Shown here: positions 54,166-64,000 of the stretch, in pieces
How the letters are laid out: every line of letters starts with the position of its first letter
How positions within the stretch are numbered: the stretch's first letter is position 1
NCBI GenBank assembly: GCA_905221605.1
Contig: CAJNDS010000017.1
Location: 144,001 to 208,000 of the forward strand
Length of the DNA stretch: 64,000 nt
Source: Symbiodinium natans
Lineage: Eukaryota; Sar; Dinophyceae; Suessiales; Symbiodiniaceae
Reading direction: 5' to 3'
Program-made: the position numbers and the translations under genes
Notes under the pieces: generated by a model
Seen by the model: only the letters and a program-made list of their open reading frames with translations
Database searches by the model: none
What the model was told of the DNA's origin: nothing

Positions 54166-54589
54166 ATGCTGGGGTTTATGCTAAGAGGAAGGATTGCCAC
54201 CTATAACTGGGAAGAAAATGCCTCCTTCCTTGATATTTCATGGAACGCTAAGGCTAAAGTCTCGGATGTTGCGTTAAGGACCTCCATTCTCGATAAAGCC
54301 CTTTGCAACATGTTACGCAGAAACAGACAGGCTCTCTCACTCACGGCCTCTACGCCGTCAAGAATCGTCTTTCACACCGCCTTTGTCGCCTTTTGCCCCC
54401 TTTTTTGCAACTCTCTATACGCGTTTCTTGGTGAGTATTGACGTTTTGCACCTGCACTGGCATGACGCACTCAGTATGAAAACATATGCACCTCTTGCGC
54501 ATGTGTTTGTATAGCATGCAAGAGGTCACGGCCCAACGCGAAAGCATGAATTCCGCTGACAATCACAAGGCAATCCGCTTCACCCAGTT

Positions 54590-55613
54590 GTCCAATGAGT
54601 ATGGTTAGATTTTGCATTGGAGCTCGCCAATGCAAGGCTAAGCGATGGAAAGCCAAGTCTTAGGGTGCTGCAGGGTGGAATCATGCTTGGTGAGAGCAAA
54701 GCTGCACCATAGGTACGGAAGGCTTTCCGGACCTCAACCGAAAGATTGCGCAAATCGCAAACGCCTATCTGAAAGCAGTTATGCTGCAGCACTTGCAGTC
54801 CAGCAGAGTGAGCAGGGGCGAAGGTTCTTTGCGCTTGATTGATCGATCTTATGCCTTTGGCCGCGGCACTGCCATCATCCATGTACGCAGTTAAGCGAAT
54901 GAAGGCGGAGACATTCTGAAGAGCGCAAATCAACGGGTCAAGGGCCAAACAAAAGAGGACAACAGAGGTGGCACGTCCCATCGCTAATCCTTGATTGATC
55001 ATCAAAGGAGGAAGGAAGTGCCCTTGTATCTTATGCTGGGTTCTCCTGCCAAACATGAGGTGGATGACATAAGCTTTAACCCATGCTGGGGCAGCTCTAG
55101 CCGCAAGGCATTCAAGCACCCACCAGGGATTGATCCGTTCAAAAGCCTTAGCAAAGTCAGTCAGCATGACAGCATAGGATTCCTTTTTGAGTTCAAGGTA
55201 ATGCTGCATGGCCGCATAGTTGGCTTGGGGTTCCTTGAAACCATTTATGAGGGCCTGTGCAGGGTGCAAAGAATGCTTGAGGCTTTCAGCTAGTACCGCA
55301 TACACTGCAGAGTCAATAACCCTGTCAGAGGTGTTAGGCATATCTAGGGGGCGAAAATTGTCAGCGTAGCACCCCTTGTCAGCTTTGGAATAAAGACAAG
55401 CGCCTGCAACGGGTGTTCAGCTTGGGAAAGGCACATCTCCCATAAGTTATCACAAAGGAGCCCGGAAAAGTAAGATGGACAGTGACGATAAAAGGCATAA
55501 GGGATCCCATCAGGTCCGGGCGATGAGTTCTTAGTAGAAAGGATGGCCCTGAGCATCAGGTGTTCATCAGGCGGAGAGACGCGTGCAAAGGGCTCTTTGC
55601 ATGCACACGGCAT
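54590..55613 (-). pseudogene. LINE reverse transcriptase remnant (second LINE family)
   Basis: Minus-strand RT core in two frames. 55,613-55,344 has SPGPDGIPYAFYR and ALVFIPK. After a one-base deletion near 55,390 the sense continues as ADKGCYADNFRPL into the frame 55,341-54,580, with NTSDRVID, HPAQALINGF, motif A MLTDFAKAFERINPWW, QGLAMGRATSVVLFCLALDPL and the active-site box AYMDDGSAA. It differs from the LINE at 27-42 kb (YMDD versus FADD; different motif A), so it is a separate family. No endonuclease or zinc-finger part is visible on either side. The copy is truncated and frameshifted. Confidence 0.88.
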
Positions 55614-55619
55614 CAGCAG

Positions 55620-56560
55620 GTCTTGCCATGCCGGGTCAGAGCTCGTTGGAAGATGATGCCAGAAAGCAATTCTTTACCCAGGGTGAACAAGCCGCGCAAG
55701 CCCCACATTTGCATGGTGCAACCCCGTGATTATAGAACCGTGTAGGGCCTTCTTGGTTGGATGATGATCCAGGGAATCTATCTATCAGGTCTACGGCTGA
55801 GGGTTTCACACCTCGGGAATACGGGCATCCCTTACGCGGCATGCGTAGAACTGTGTTGCTGCGTCCAGTGGCTCTTTTTCCCAAGACGACTCTATGGCAT
55901 GGCTGGTTGTCAAGAGCTGGTATGGCTTCATACAGCATGGTGTTCATGAGGGTTTGTGCAGAGGCATTACTTCTCTTCTGTCCACTTACTGTTGTCATCT
56001 TACACGAAGAGGAGATGGCGATGCAACTTGATGTCTCGCTCCTGAACGGCCGAACCGTATCTCGGTGGATCCTACCTGCTCCCTGGAGTCCCGGAGGCCT
56101 GGAAAAGCTATAGCAACAATATCCACAAAACCCTCGAGAACTTTCGAGGCTTCCTTGTACGAACTAGAAATTCGTGAGCTATTTGGTCGGTTCTAGAGGC
56201 TTTTTTGTGCGACATATTTGGCACTAGCTATTTGGTCGGCTTCTTGAGAACTCAGTATGGGGAATCGTATTTGCAGTCCTATTGAAGCCGGCTTGAAGTT
56301 GGTTTCAAGTATCCCCCCAGTATTGGGGAGTTGTATCTGAAATCCTATTGAGGCCTAACTCCTTTTATTTGCAAAAAGGCTCTAAGGCTGTACCTTCTCC
56401 TGGCAAGTTGGCATCACCCAAAAGCTTGTGCTGGTAACGTAATCGTGGCTCCATAAGGGTTGTGAATATGCCACTGCGACGAAATTTGCTCTGAGATCGT
56501 GCGTCGCTGGAGCAAGAATCAGAACTGCGGCCGAATTCAGTAGATCGAGTTCTGTTCCTT
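55620..56560. other. No confident gene
   Basis: A minus-strand frame at 55,636-55,998 may be degraded upstream LINE sequence. A duplicated phrase AGCTATTTGGTCGG occurs near 56,177 and 56,226. Confidence 0.4.
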
Positions 56561-56568
56561 CTTTTGCG

Positions 56569-56922
56569 TCAAATGTCTGTCGATTTGATGATGTGGGGTT
56601 GTTTACGCAGACCTTGACTCTGAGCCATACTTAAATAGTAGCACAGACAAGCAGCACCAGGCAACGCAAACTTCTTCACAAGTCGACGCCAAGTCTCGAA
56701 TCCAATCGAGTCGTAGTTCTGACGAACCACAAGCTTTGCCGAATCCGACGCCAAGTTTTGAAACAGGCAATGCAGCTTACGACTGACAGTCGCTGTCGTT
56801 GCGGCCGTATCAACTGTTGCGACTCCTTGCGCGTTCGCGACGAACAAATGTTTCATCCGTGATCGCGTTCGTGTCATCTTCAGCAGTCTTGCGTACGATT
56901 TGAGAGCAATTGAATTTGACAA
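56569..56922 (-). pseudogene. Gag-like remnant of a retrotransposon
   Basis: A 117-codon minus-strand frame contains SDSAKLVVRQNYDSIGFETWRRLV and KFALPGA. The GFxxWRRLVxxF pattern with upstream helices is typical of copia-type gag (UBN2-like) sequences in dinoflagellate retroelements. No zinc knuckle, protease or integrase is seen nearby, so this is a fragment. Assignment is by pattern only. Confidence 0.45.
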
Positions 56923-57221
56923 ACCTAAGGCTTTAAGGAAGGTTTTTGGTTTCGTTGCTGTCTTGGGCCATGCCTAAGTCGAAGCAAATATACGCGAACA
57001 TCTACTCCTTGCCCGGGCAGCAAGGACAGCGGTGTCCATTGGGCGAGTTTTCTTGGGGGCGGTTTAAAATCCACAGGAGATGACTCGGCTTTTAAAGCCT
57101 GTGACATCTTGTAACTTGTTGTGCGCGTCATGTCGTAATGCATTGCAGCTGCTTTTGATTCAGCTTGCAGACTTAGATGAAGGTGGGAGCTGCTTTTGTG
57201 CACGGCCCTGGTTGCTACATG

Positions 57222-57262
57222 AGCAAGATGGCGGACAAGATGGCGGACAAGATGGCGGACGA
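57222..57262. repeat. 12-bp AAGATGGCGGAC repeat
   Basis: Three full copies of AAGATGGCGGAC and a partial fourth. The unit is a multiple of three, so it reads as a 4-residue repeat, but it is not within a supported gene. Confidence 0.85.
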
Positions 57263-57748
57263 GCCAAGATGGTGTACAACACGAGCTCGTCTATGCCATG
57301 TGGGGCGCGAGCATGACGCTGTGATCAGGGCCACGGCGGCCGACATTCTAGCAGGCGCTGTGCTGCAGCACAAGTTGCGATGCTTTAATGCCTCCCAGGT
57401 AGCTTCGGTCTGTCATTCCGGGAATGTCGAAGCAGCGAGATCCTCACTCTGTGATGTGTAAACTGTTGCCAAACTGGGCAACACATGCCCGTCCACTTGA
57501 CATGTCAATGAAGTTGGGCATCTTATGCACCGGAAGAGGGGCGCCTGTTTACGTGTGCCCCCAGCCGTGGTGAGTCGCTTGTCCTTTTGGGCAAAGCTGC
57601 GTCGGAGTGCTCCTGGAGGTTTTAGGGCCACAGCTAATTTGCTACTTTTACCTTGGATGGGAAGGATGGGAAGGCACGTCTGAGAAAGGCGCCTGCGCAA
57701 GGGGCCAGCTCAGGCCACAGCCATGGCTGCCTTACTGTCCCAGCTCAA

Positions 57749-57899
57749 CTAGGGCACGCTCAAGAGGCCCCTATGTAAGTTTTTAAGTGTGTCGCAGACA
57801 GCACTTAAGAACTTGGGATCTTCGACAGGGCCTTTGAAGACTTGCATGTGAGCCAAGGCATTCCAAAGCAACTTTACGCATCCAAACTGAGCCCTCAGA
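57749..57899 (-). CDS. Candidate C-terminal exon, unknown product
   Basis: A minus-strand frame of 50 codons ending in TAG has strong coding character (FGCVKLLWNALAHMQVF, GPVEDPKFLSAVCDTLKNL). Upstream the frame closes quickly, so it would need an acceptor near 57,900. An overlapping frame runs to 58,148 but is less convincing over this stretch. No family recognised. Confidence 0.3.
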
Positions 57900-60190
57900 G
57901 ACAATCCGCATCATCGGCATTCTGACAAGCAGCATTGGCAAAGCTTGTTTCGACGAGGACCTACAAGCAATTGCCCCTGTACTTTTGCGGGCCGCCTGCC
58001 CTCCGAAAGCAGAACACAGCATTCGCAAGAGGTTCGCATGATTCTTGTCTCCAAGGGAGCCGCTAGAAAGCCACCCAAAACACACATATTCCTTGATCTT
58101 GCAGTCCTGCCTTGACGTGAGTTCTTGAGACCTCCAATGCTTATCCATTTCGGTGCATTCCCTCGCATGAGGGTGCTGACCTTTGGATCAGGATGAGGAT
58201 GGCTGTTGGAGCCGTTGGAGCTTTTGAGCCACAGGTGGTGGCCAGTGCCGCTGATTTGCCTCTTTCTTTGGCTCCTTTGCCTCTCCAGTGGAGACTATAA
58301 CCAGTGCATAACCGCGAGGAGTGCCCCCTTTTTTCTATTTCGCGGCAAGATCTGCACGGGACGCGGGACTGTTGACAAGATTGTGGCCAGGTGCTCTGAG
58401 ACCAGCAGCCCCAATCTGAAGCTTAGCCTCTAAGACACATCATGATCCACTACGAGAAGCAGTAGGCCCTGAGGGCATTTTGAGAGAATATCCTCGGTGG
58501 CGAGCTTCTACTGAGCATGGTTAAAGAAAGGACGAGAGCCTTTTGATTCTTGAAGTTTCATTGTGCTAGTTTCTCAACAGTGCGTAGAATGAGCTCGAAC
58601 GGCTGGGAAGGTTGGCGGCCTAGATGTTTGAAGGCCGCACGGAAATGCCATAGGATGTCGAAGGAACGTGTGGGTGAACGGCATCGTTTTGAGCTTGTCC
58701 TTGTGCAGCTGTAGCTGGACTCACAGCATCTCATGGCCATGACCGGCCTCGTCACGTGGAGCCTCGAACTGAAACTTTCCGGAAGACCGTGCGCCAGCCT
58801 TTACGGAGTAGTTTTCATCATCCAGCCATCGACAAACTGTTCAGGGTAAGTCTGCCCGACCGGGCATGTGGTTGTGGTGGTCGCAGTGGAGGCCTGCGCG
58901 AACGCAATCGTGCTGTGGAACTTGCCCCTTAGGAGTTTGGCACGCACTTTCCGAAGCGTAGTTGAAGCATGTTCCTGGTTCTCAGAGGAAGCGTGCTGCA
59001 AGTTAGCATGAAGTGAGCACATGCAGTGGGTAATCCCACAAAGAACACAATAGAACCTCGACGGACAGCGCCTGCCAGCATGCAGCGAGTGCCACACTTG
59101 CAGGACCATTCTTTGGGTGGCAACTTCTTTGTGCGATGTCTCGCCGCAGCCGCTCCAACCAATCCTCGAACCCGAGAAGGCGCCAGGGCATCCCTGGAGA
59201 GAGCGCGGGGCATCTGGAGCCGGAGGCAAGGCTTGACATGGTGTGACGACAGACGGTATCAGGGTGCCTACGTGAAGCCCTGCAGTGAGCCTGGCGAGGT
59301 GCTCAAGTCTCTTGGCCAGATTCCCGAGCTTTGCGGATCATTATGATATATTATGATACATGATCGTTTCGTGAAGATATTGAGGCCGAGACGCCCCTGA
59401 ATAGATGGCGGCCTCAAAGCTTCATATCCGCTTTGAAACCTTGTTGAAACCTCCTGAAAGGCGGGCCCCTGCTGGGGTCCATATAGGGCCCATAAGGTAA
59501 ATACCTGGAAACACCCATGGAAACACCCTGAACCCAAAACCCTAAACCCGAAGTACATGTGCATGCTGTGCCACTGGACACCTCGCTTGAACTGGACCGG
59601 AAGCCTGGCTGAGACCAAAGTGCGGGGAGTGTTCTGCGTGTTCTGCAATGTTCCAGCTTCAGAACTGAGCCATACATCCATTCTTCACTTGCTTGGTGAA
59701 GAATGGGACCCTGTTGCAGACGGCACGAAACTGCATCGTCTGCTTCAGATGGCACGCAGCCGTCAGAAGCTGGAGGCCGGCTTCTATTCTAAGCCTCAAC
59801 CCCAAAATCGCTTCAACATGGCAGATGGAAAGAAAAGATGCCGGGGACTTTCCGGTGCTTTCTGCGCATTTCTGCCCTGAAATCTGATCGCATCGAAGTT
59901 TATGGGGCCCTGCAGGATGCGAGCCCGGTGCACATGGTTTTCGACTTCTCAAGCCAAGCCGAGTTGTGGAGTCCTGTTTCAGCCAGTCTTTGTGGAGGAG
60001 TGTTTTTCTGTTTTTCGGCTGTGCAAAAAGCCTTTAAGTGAAGTGGGCATCTGAAAGCGGGTGCGTCATAGGGGGGCTTCCTCACCACAGCTTCCGCAAG
60101 GGACCTCTTCACTGACACGTGATGCACCCGTGCCAGCGATCACATATTATTCTGGCCATTTTGGAGCCACCGTCAGTTCTTGCACGGTCG
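57900..60190. other. No confident gene
   Basis: Several short coding-like frames exist on the minus strand (for example near 58,800-59,230), but I could not join them or assign a family. A CCCTAAACCC word occurs near 59,540. Confidence 0.4.
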
Positions 60191-60764
60191 AAAATGGACC
60201 ACTGCTTGTCATTGCATTTGGCATATGCGTCAGCCGCGCTAGAATGCGAAGTCAGGCGAACTGGCAAGACCCATCAGTTGAAGGCGAACGCCTTTACTCA
60301 TACCTTCGACATTTCTCCTCTTTGACTCCAGAGGCTGTGTGGCTTGGCAAGCGTCGACCCTTTCATTCGCGACGTCATGCGGCAGATGTAGGTCGTCGAG
60401 TCCTGGGTGTGCAGCGCAGTGCTCGGAGCAAAACCGGCCGTGCGCGTGTCTCAAGAGCAGCTCCATGTGGAGGACCCCTGGCCGGCCGCGACCTCTAACT
60501 CTCGGAGCTTTGCTGCCGCTTCTTGCTTGGGGGGTACGGCCTCGTACCATGTGCCGACTCCACGTATGCGCAGAGGCTGAGGCAGTATGCGGCAGTATGC
60601 ACCAGGATGGTCCGAGGAATATGGTTCGGTGGAAGGTACACCTGCCAGAATCGATCGGAGATTTTGGTATTGTCTCAATGAAGGCATCGGAGGTCTTCGA
60701 GCACTCGGATGGGCCCCTGGAGCGCAACTTTCTTCCATTTGCGATTCACCGTTTGGGGCTTTAA
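60191..60764 (+). CDS. Candidate plus-strand exon cluster, unknown product
   Basis: An exon ending THQLK at 60,283 joins in phase through a 48-nt GC-AG intron (60,284-60,331) to RLCGLASVDPFIRDVMRQM (60,332-60,388). The same frame, after TAG at 60,389-60,391, continues coding-like as VVESWVCSAVLGAKPAVRV and SQEQLHVEDPWP. Further on, 60,590-60,764 is open with VHLPESIGDFGIVSMKASE in another frame and ends in a stop. The composition supports a gene, but I recognise no domain and the exon chain beyond the first intron is uncertain. Confidence 0.3.
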
Positions 60765-63700
60765 GGGTATAGGGGTTTTCCCCGAGCTCACCAAGCGTCC
60801 GAGCATCAGCAGAAGTCGGCTGTCCGGATTTAAAGGGACTGGTGTTGTGGAGGTCACGGCCGGCGGTAGCTTTCATCTTGCTTCGGCCAACAGAGGGGGT
60901 CGACTTGTGCACCGGAAACTGAGGTACTTGTGATTGTTGAGGTTAGGGGCGAGGGTTTATGTAGGTTTAGGGAGGTACTTGGTCCCTGCCTTCGAATTTT
61001 CATGGCATGCAAGGAGCATGCTGTTCGTCCTGGGTAGCAGGAGGCAGCATGTCATGTTCTCAGAACTGAGCAAAAGCCTCAGCAGGCTACTCACTCGTGA
61101 TGGGATCCGCGGTGCTCCAAGACACCGAGAGAGCTTTCCGGCCGAGCTGGTGGCAACTGCGTGCCAGTCAGGCTATCGAGCCATTCCGTTGTTGAGGCTG
61201 CTTTCCTGAAGGGCTTTGCTGGCTCAGGCTCTCTTATAGAACTTCGGCAAAACTTCGGCCGCAGGCAGTCAGAACGTTGCAGACAAAGATAGGCTCACCC
61301 GGAAGCCTCATGCAAGCAGTCGACGGCGTTGAGACGGAATGTGCGTGCCTCGTATCGGCACTTGTCCGAAGACTTGCTTCGCATTCTTGTCGGGAAAGAA
61401 GAAGTACAGTGCAAACCCCTGCAGAAAGGAGAGCCCAACACTAACACAACCCAAGCAGCATGGTCACAGTGCGCGTGAAGCTCTTTCAACCTTAAGGCTA
61501 GAGGAGGATGTGTTGATCCCAGTGTCGATCGTGCACGTCACTCGGACCTGAGAACGCGCTGAGCAGCTGAAGAGTTGGGGGAAGCTCTTCCACTCAGAGT
61601 TACCCACCTTACCCACCTGATCTGACAGGGGCCCCCACTTTTGCTGCCTCGATTGACAGCGACTTGCCAGTCCTTGGCTCGGAAGCCCCGGTGGCCTTGT
61701 GCTTAACTGCACACTTGCAGCGGGCGGCCGCATGCACTAGCATGCACTAGCATTAAGTAACATACGCGAGTGGTTTGGCAGTTTGGGGCTGATTCTGATC
61801 ACATGGGCTCTATGTCACGTGCATCTGGCTGAGTTTCTCCAATTTCAAACAATTAGGCTTGCGCAGAATCCCGTGCCTGCTTCGCGGCTTGCTCTCCTCT
61901 TTAGATTCAGTTAAAAGTTGGCGATCTCAGCTGTGGGCTTTGTAGGTTTCGCACACTCCTGTGCACTCAGTGGCCGGGAGGGACACAACCGCGATTCGAC
62001 TGCTTTGCACTTTCTGCGTTTTTCCTCAAAAACCTACACAGTGGAGCGAGCAGCAAAAAGAATTCTGATTTTGAAAGATTAAAGAGTACTTGCTTCAAGC
62101 CCATGTTTTGACCTGACGGACCACTTCGCCAGCTGCGTTTCCTCGTGCGCCTCGTGCGCCTGGCCTCCGCTTGGGTCCGTCAAGCTGCGTCGTGTTCGGG
62201 CGCATTGCGTGGTGCCGGAGTTCTCGAGGGACGGAGACTCGTGCGGGTGTCGGGGGCAGTGCCCTACGGCCGACCATGTTCTCTGTGGTGTGGGGTGGAC
62301 GCATCCTGCATCTCCGGCCATTCACCGGTAGCGAGTTAGGCCTAAGATTCACAGTTTTGCCCCACCCTCAGAAGTAGGCGTGGAGTGGACTCTTTCGTAC
62401 CTCGCAAGCATCTGCTATTTCGGGCGCCGCGTTTCGTGTGTGATTCATGGCATCACGAATCGAACGTCAGTGCAGATGCCGCCCTAAGCCTTAAACTGTA
62501 AGCCCTCCTCCGAGGTGTAAATTGCAACTTCCCGCTACTGGGCCAGGGGTCTGAAAATGCTAAGGCACCCCGTGTGGCACTATGTGGCGTATGGTATAAA
62601 GCAGAATTCATTGCGCTACGACAGCCGGGCTCAGGGTTTAGGGTTTGGGCTTTTCTTTATGCCCCCTGTGTGGCGCAACTGCGCAACGGCGCAGAGCCGA
62701 TTTCGGAAGTACATCCCGCCTGCAATGTGACCGTGTCCGGTTCTCTGGCATGCCACTCCACTCACAGGGCCGTTCTCTCTGGCATGACCCCGTTCCCCCA
62801 CCTGGGCCGAGTGCAGAGAACATCACTGCTCCTTCTGAGGCATGTGCCTCCCAAACAAGTGTGCTACATGGCTCACAAGGTGCTGCGAATCATGTACTTG
62901 CAGAGCAGGTTGCTTGCTACTTGCCCTGCATTCTACTCACACTCCGTGGACACGTGTAATTAGAATCCGGCGCATCCTCAGAGGGTTTTCTGTTTGGCCA
63001 GCTTCGACATCAGCCCTACCGGGCCCTACCGGGCCCCGATGCTAGAAGTTCTGGATTCCCTACCCCCATAGCCTTGACTCGGGTGACCAGGGAGGGGTGC
63101 AGGGTGGGCTACTGAAGGGTTTTGGGAACTATTTTCGTTTGGGGTGTCTGCTTTGGCTCCAGAGACCCAGAATGACCCGCAAATGTTACCGGTAAGACTT
63201 GCCAGACCCAACCCCCCCCTCCCGCTTTAGGCAAGGGCCATCCTAAACCCACAACAAAGTCACGCGCGTGTGTTATGAGCAGCGAGCTGACTTTAGGGAG
63301 TCATTAGGGGGTCTTTCGCGGAAGGCTCTGATTCAATGACAGCCATCTTTCTGATTTCTGATTTGCTTCGAATTTTTGCTCAGCAAAGTGTCACAAAAGC
63401 TCCTGGTGAGAGGGCTTCGTTCAATACCCTGCACGTGGTGAGTCTGGGAGGCCTGGGACATCTGGTGGGGGATTTTGGCAGAAGATGTCTTTCTTGTTCC
63501 AGCTGTGAGCCACATCCTGTGCAAAAGTTGCAGGTTCCGTTCGACGTGTTCGGCTGAGTGTTTTTCCTAGTCAGGTAATTCGCCTGGCTTTTCTCTGGCT
63601 TTTCTTGGGCTTTTCTCTGCCTTTCCTTCCGGGTTCCTGCGTGATGCACCGAGGCCTTGGATGCATCGAACTGCTCCGTCCCTAGGGACGCGCGAGATGT

Positions 63701-64000
63701 GCTGCCGGTTCGCGTCTCCGAAGCGGCTGGTGCCTGGGAAGCCTGACTGAGGGTGTGCGGCACACCGTCCTGTTCCTGCGCTTGCAAAGCAGTGGCCGTC
63801 TTGCTCACCTTACAAGCCTATCTGCAGGCGCATCATTGGCTTCGTGACGATAAGCTTTCACGCCCCCGCCCCCTGTGAAGCTATAGGTGGATAGGTCAGC
63901 TCGGAGCATCAACGAAGTTTTCTAGCTGGAGGGTGGCCAGGACGCAATCTACGCCGGCAAGCGCAGGCTGCCGCTCAGATGTAACTTGAGCTGCATCTCA
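60765..64000. other. No confident gene
   Basis: Short duplications only, for example GGGCCCTACC at about 63,014-63,035. A TTTAGGG-like word occurs at 62,633-62,646. No domain or RNA gene recognised. Confidence 0.4.

Noticed and set aside
1..64000. rRNA, tRNA, spliced-leader RNA and snRNA genes
   Set aside because: I looked for familiar conserved cores (tRNA T-loop GGTTCRA with paired arms, 5S and U6 signatures, full 22-nt leader with donor) and found none I could support by eye; a covariance-model scan would decide.

Overview
The window looks like nuclear DNA of a dinoflagellate, probably a Suessiales/Symbiodiniaceae-type genome. No species marker (rRNA, tRNA, plastid gene) was found, so this rests on gene style. 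Recognisable host genes are split into many short exons whose introns begin with GC rather than GT and end in AG followed by G. The mobile elements are of kinds common in dinoflagellates: a LINE with an APE-type endonuclease, a tyrosine-recombinase retroelement with a methyltransferase-like domain, and a copia-like 3' part with a PC-motif domain. Minisatellites and microsatellites are abundant. Two copies of one repeat carry near-matches to the truncated dinoflagellate spliced-leader relict.

Layout. 0-25 kb: tandem repeats alternating with intron-dense host gene pieces, all on the minus strand where a strand could be assigned. These are an H-NOX (haem NO-binding)-like fragment at 6.0-6.5 kb, an essentially complete NEK-family protein kinase at 14.6-16.6 kb (about 15 exons, catalytic residues intact), and several unassigned exon clusters at 17.5, 18.6, 19.7 and 21.9 kb. 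23.6-25.7 kb is repeat satellite.

25.7-42.6 kb is a nested mobile-element complex. A LINE starts near 27.5 kb (5' leader duplicated at 25.7 kb) and encodes an APE endonuclease and a reverse transcriptase. It is split at 30,366 by a 9.1-kb tyrosine-recombinase retroelement with split direct repeats (A1-body-B1-A2-B2), and resumes at 39,466. Removing the insert joins the two LINE halves in frame. The insert encodes, in order, tyrosine recombinase, Gag, a polyprotein with a methyltransferase-like domain and a TET/JBP-like Fe(II)/2-oxoglutarate oxygenase-like domain, then RT and RNase H. The LINE's 3' half carries four zinc fingers, a conserved domain in another frame, and a ubiquitin-specific protease (USP) domain.

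42.8-44.7 kb is the 3' part of a copia-like element. 45-47.5 kb is a degenerate SF1 helicase. A second copy of the copia 3' end lies at 51 kb, a second LINE RT remnant (minus strand) at 54.6-55.6 kb, and a retroelement gag-like remnant at 56.6 kb. The last 8 kb is mostly unassigned, with one plus-strand exon cluster near 60.2-60.8 kb.

The main candidates for new biology are the retroelement that pairs a methyltransferase-like fold with an oxygenase-like fold, the USP domain attached to a LINE, and the NEK gene in which 12 of 14 introns are GC-AG.
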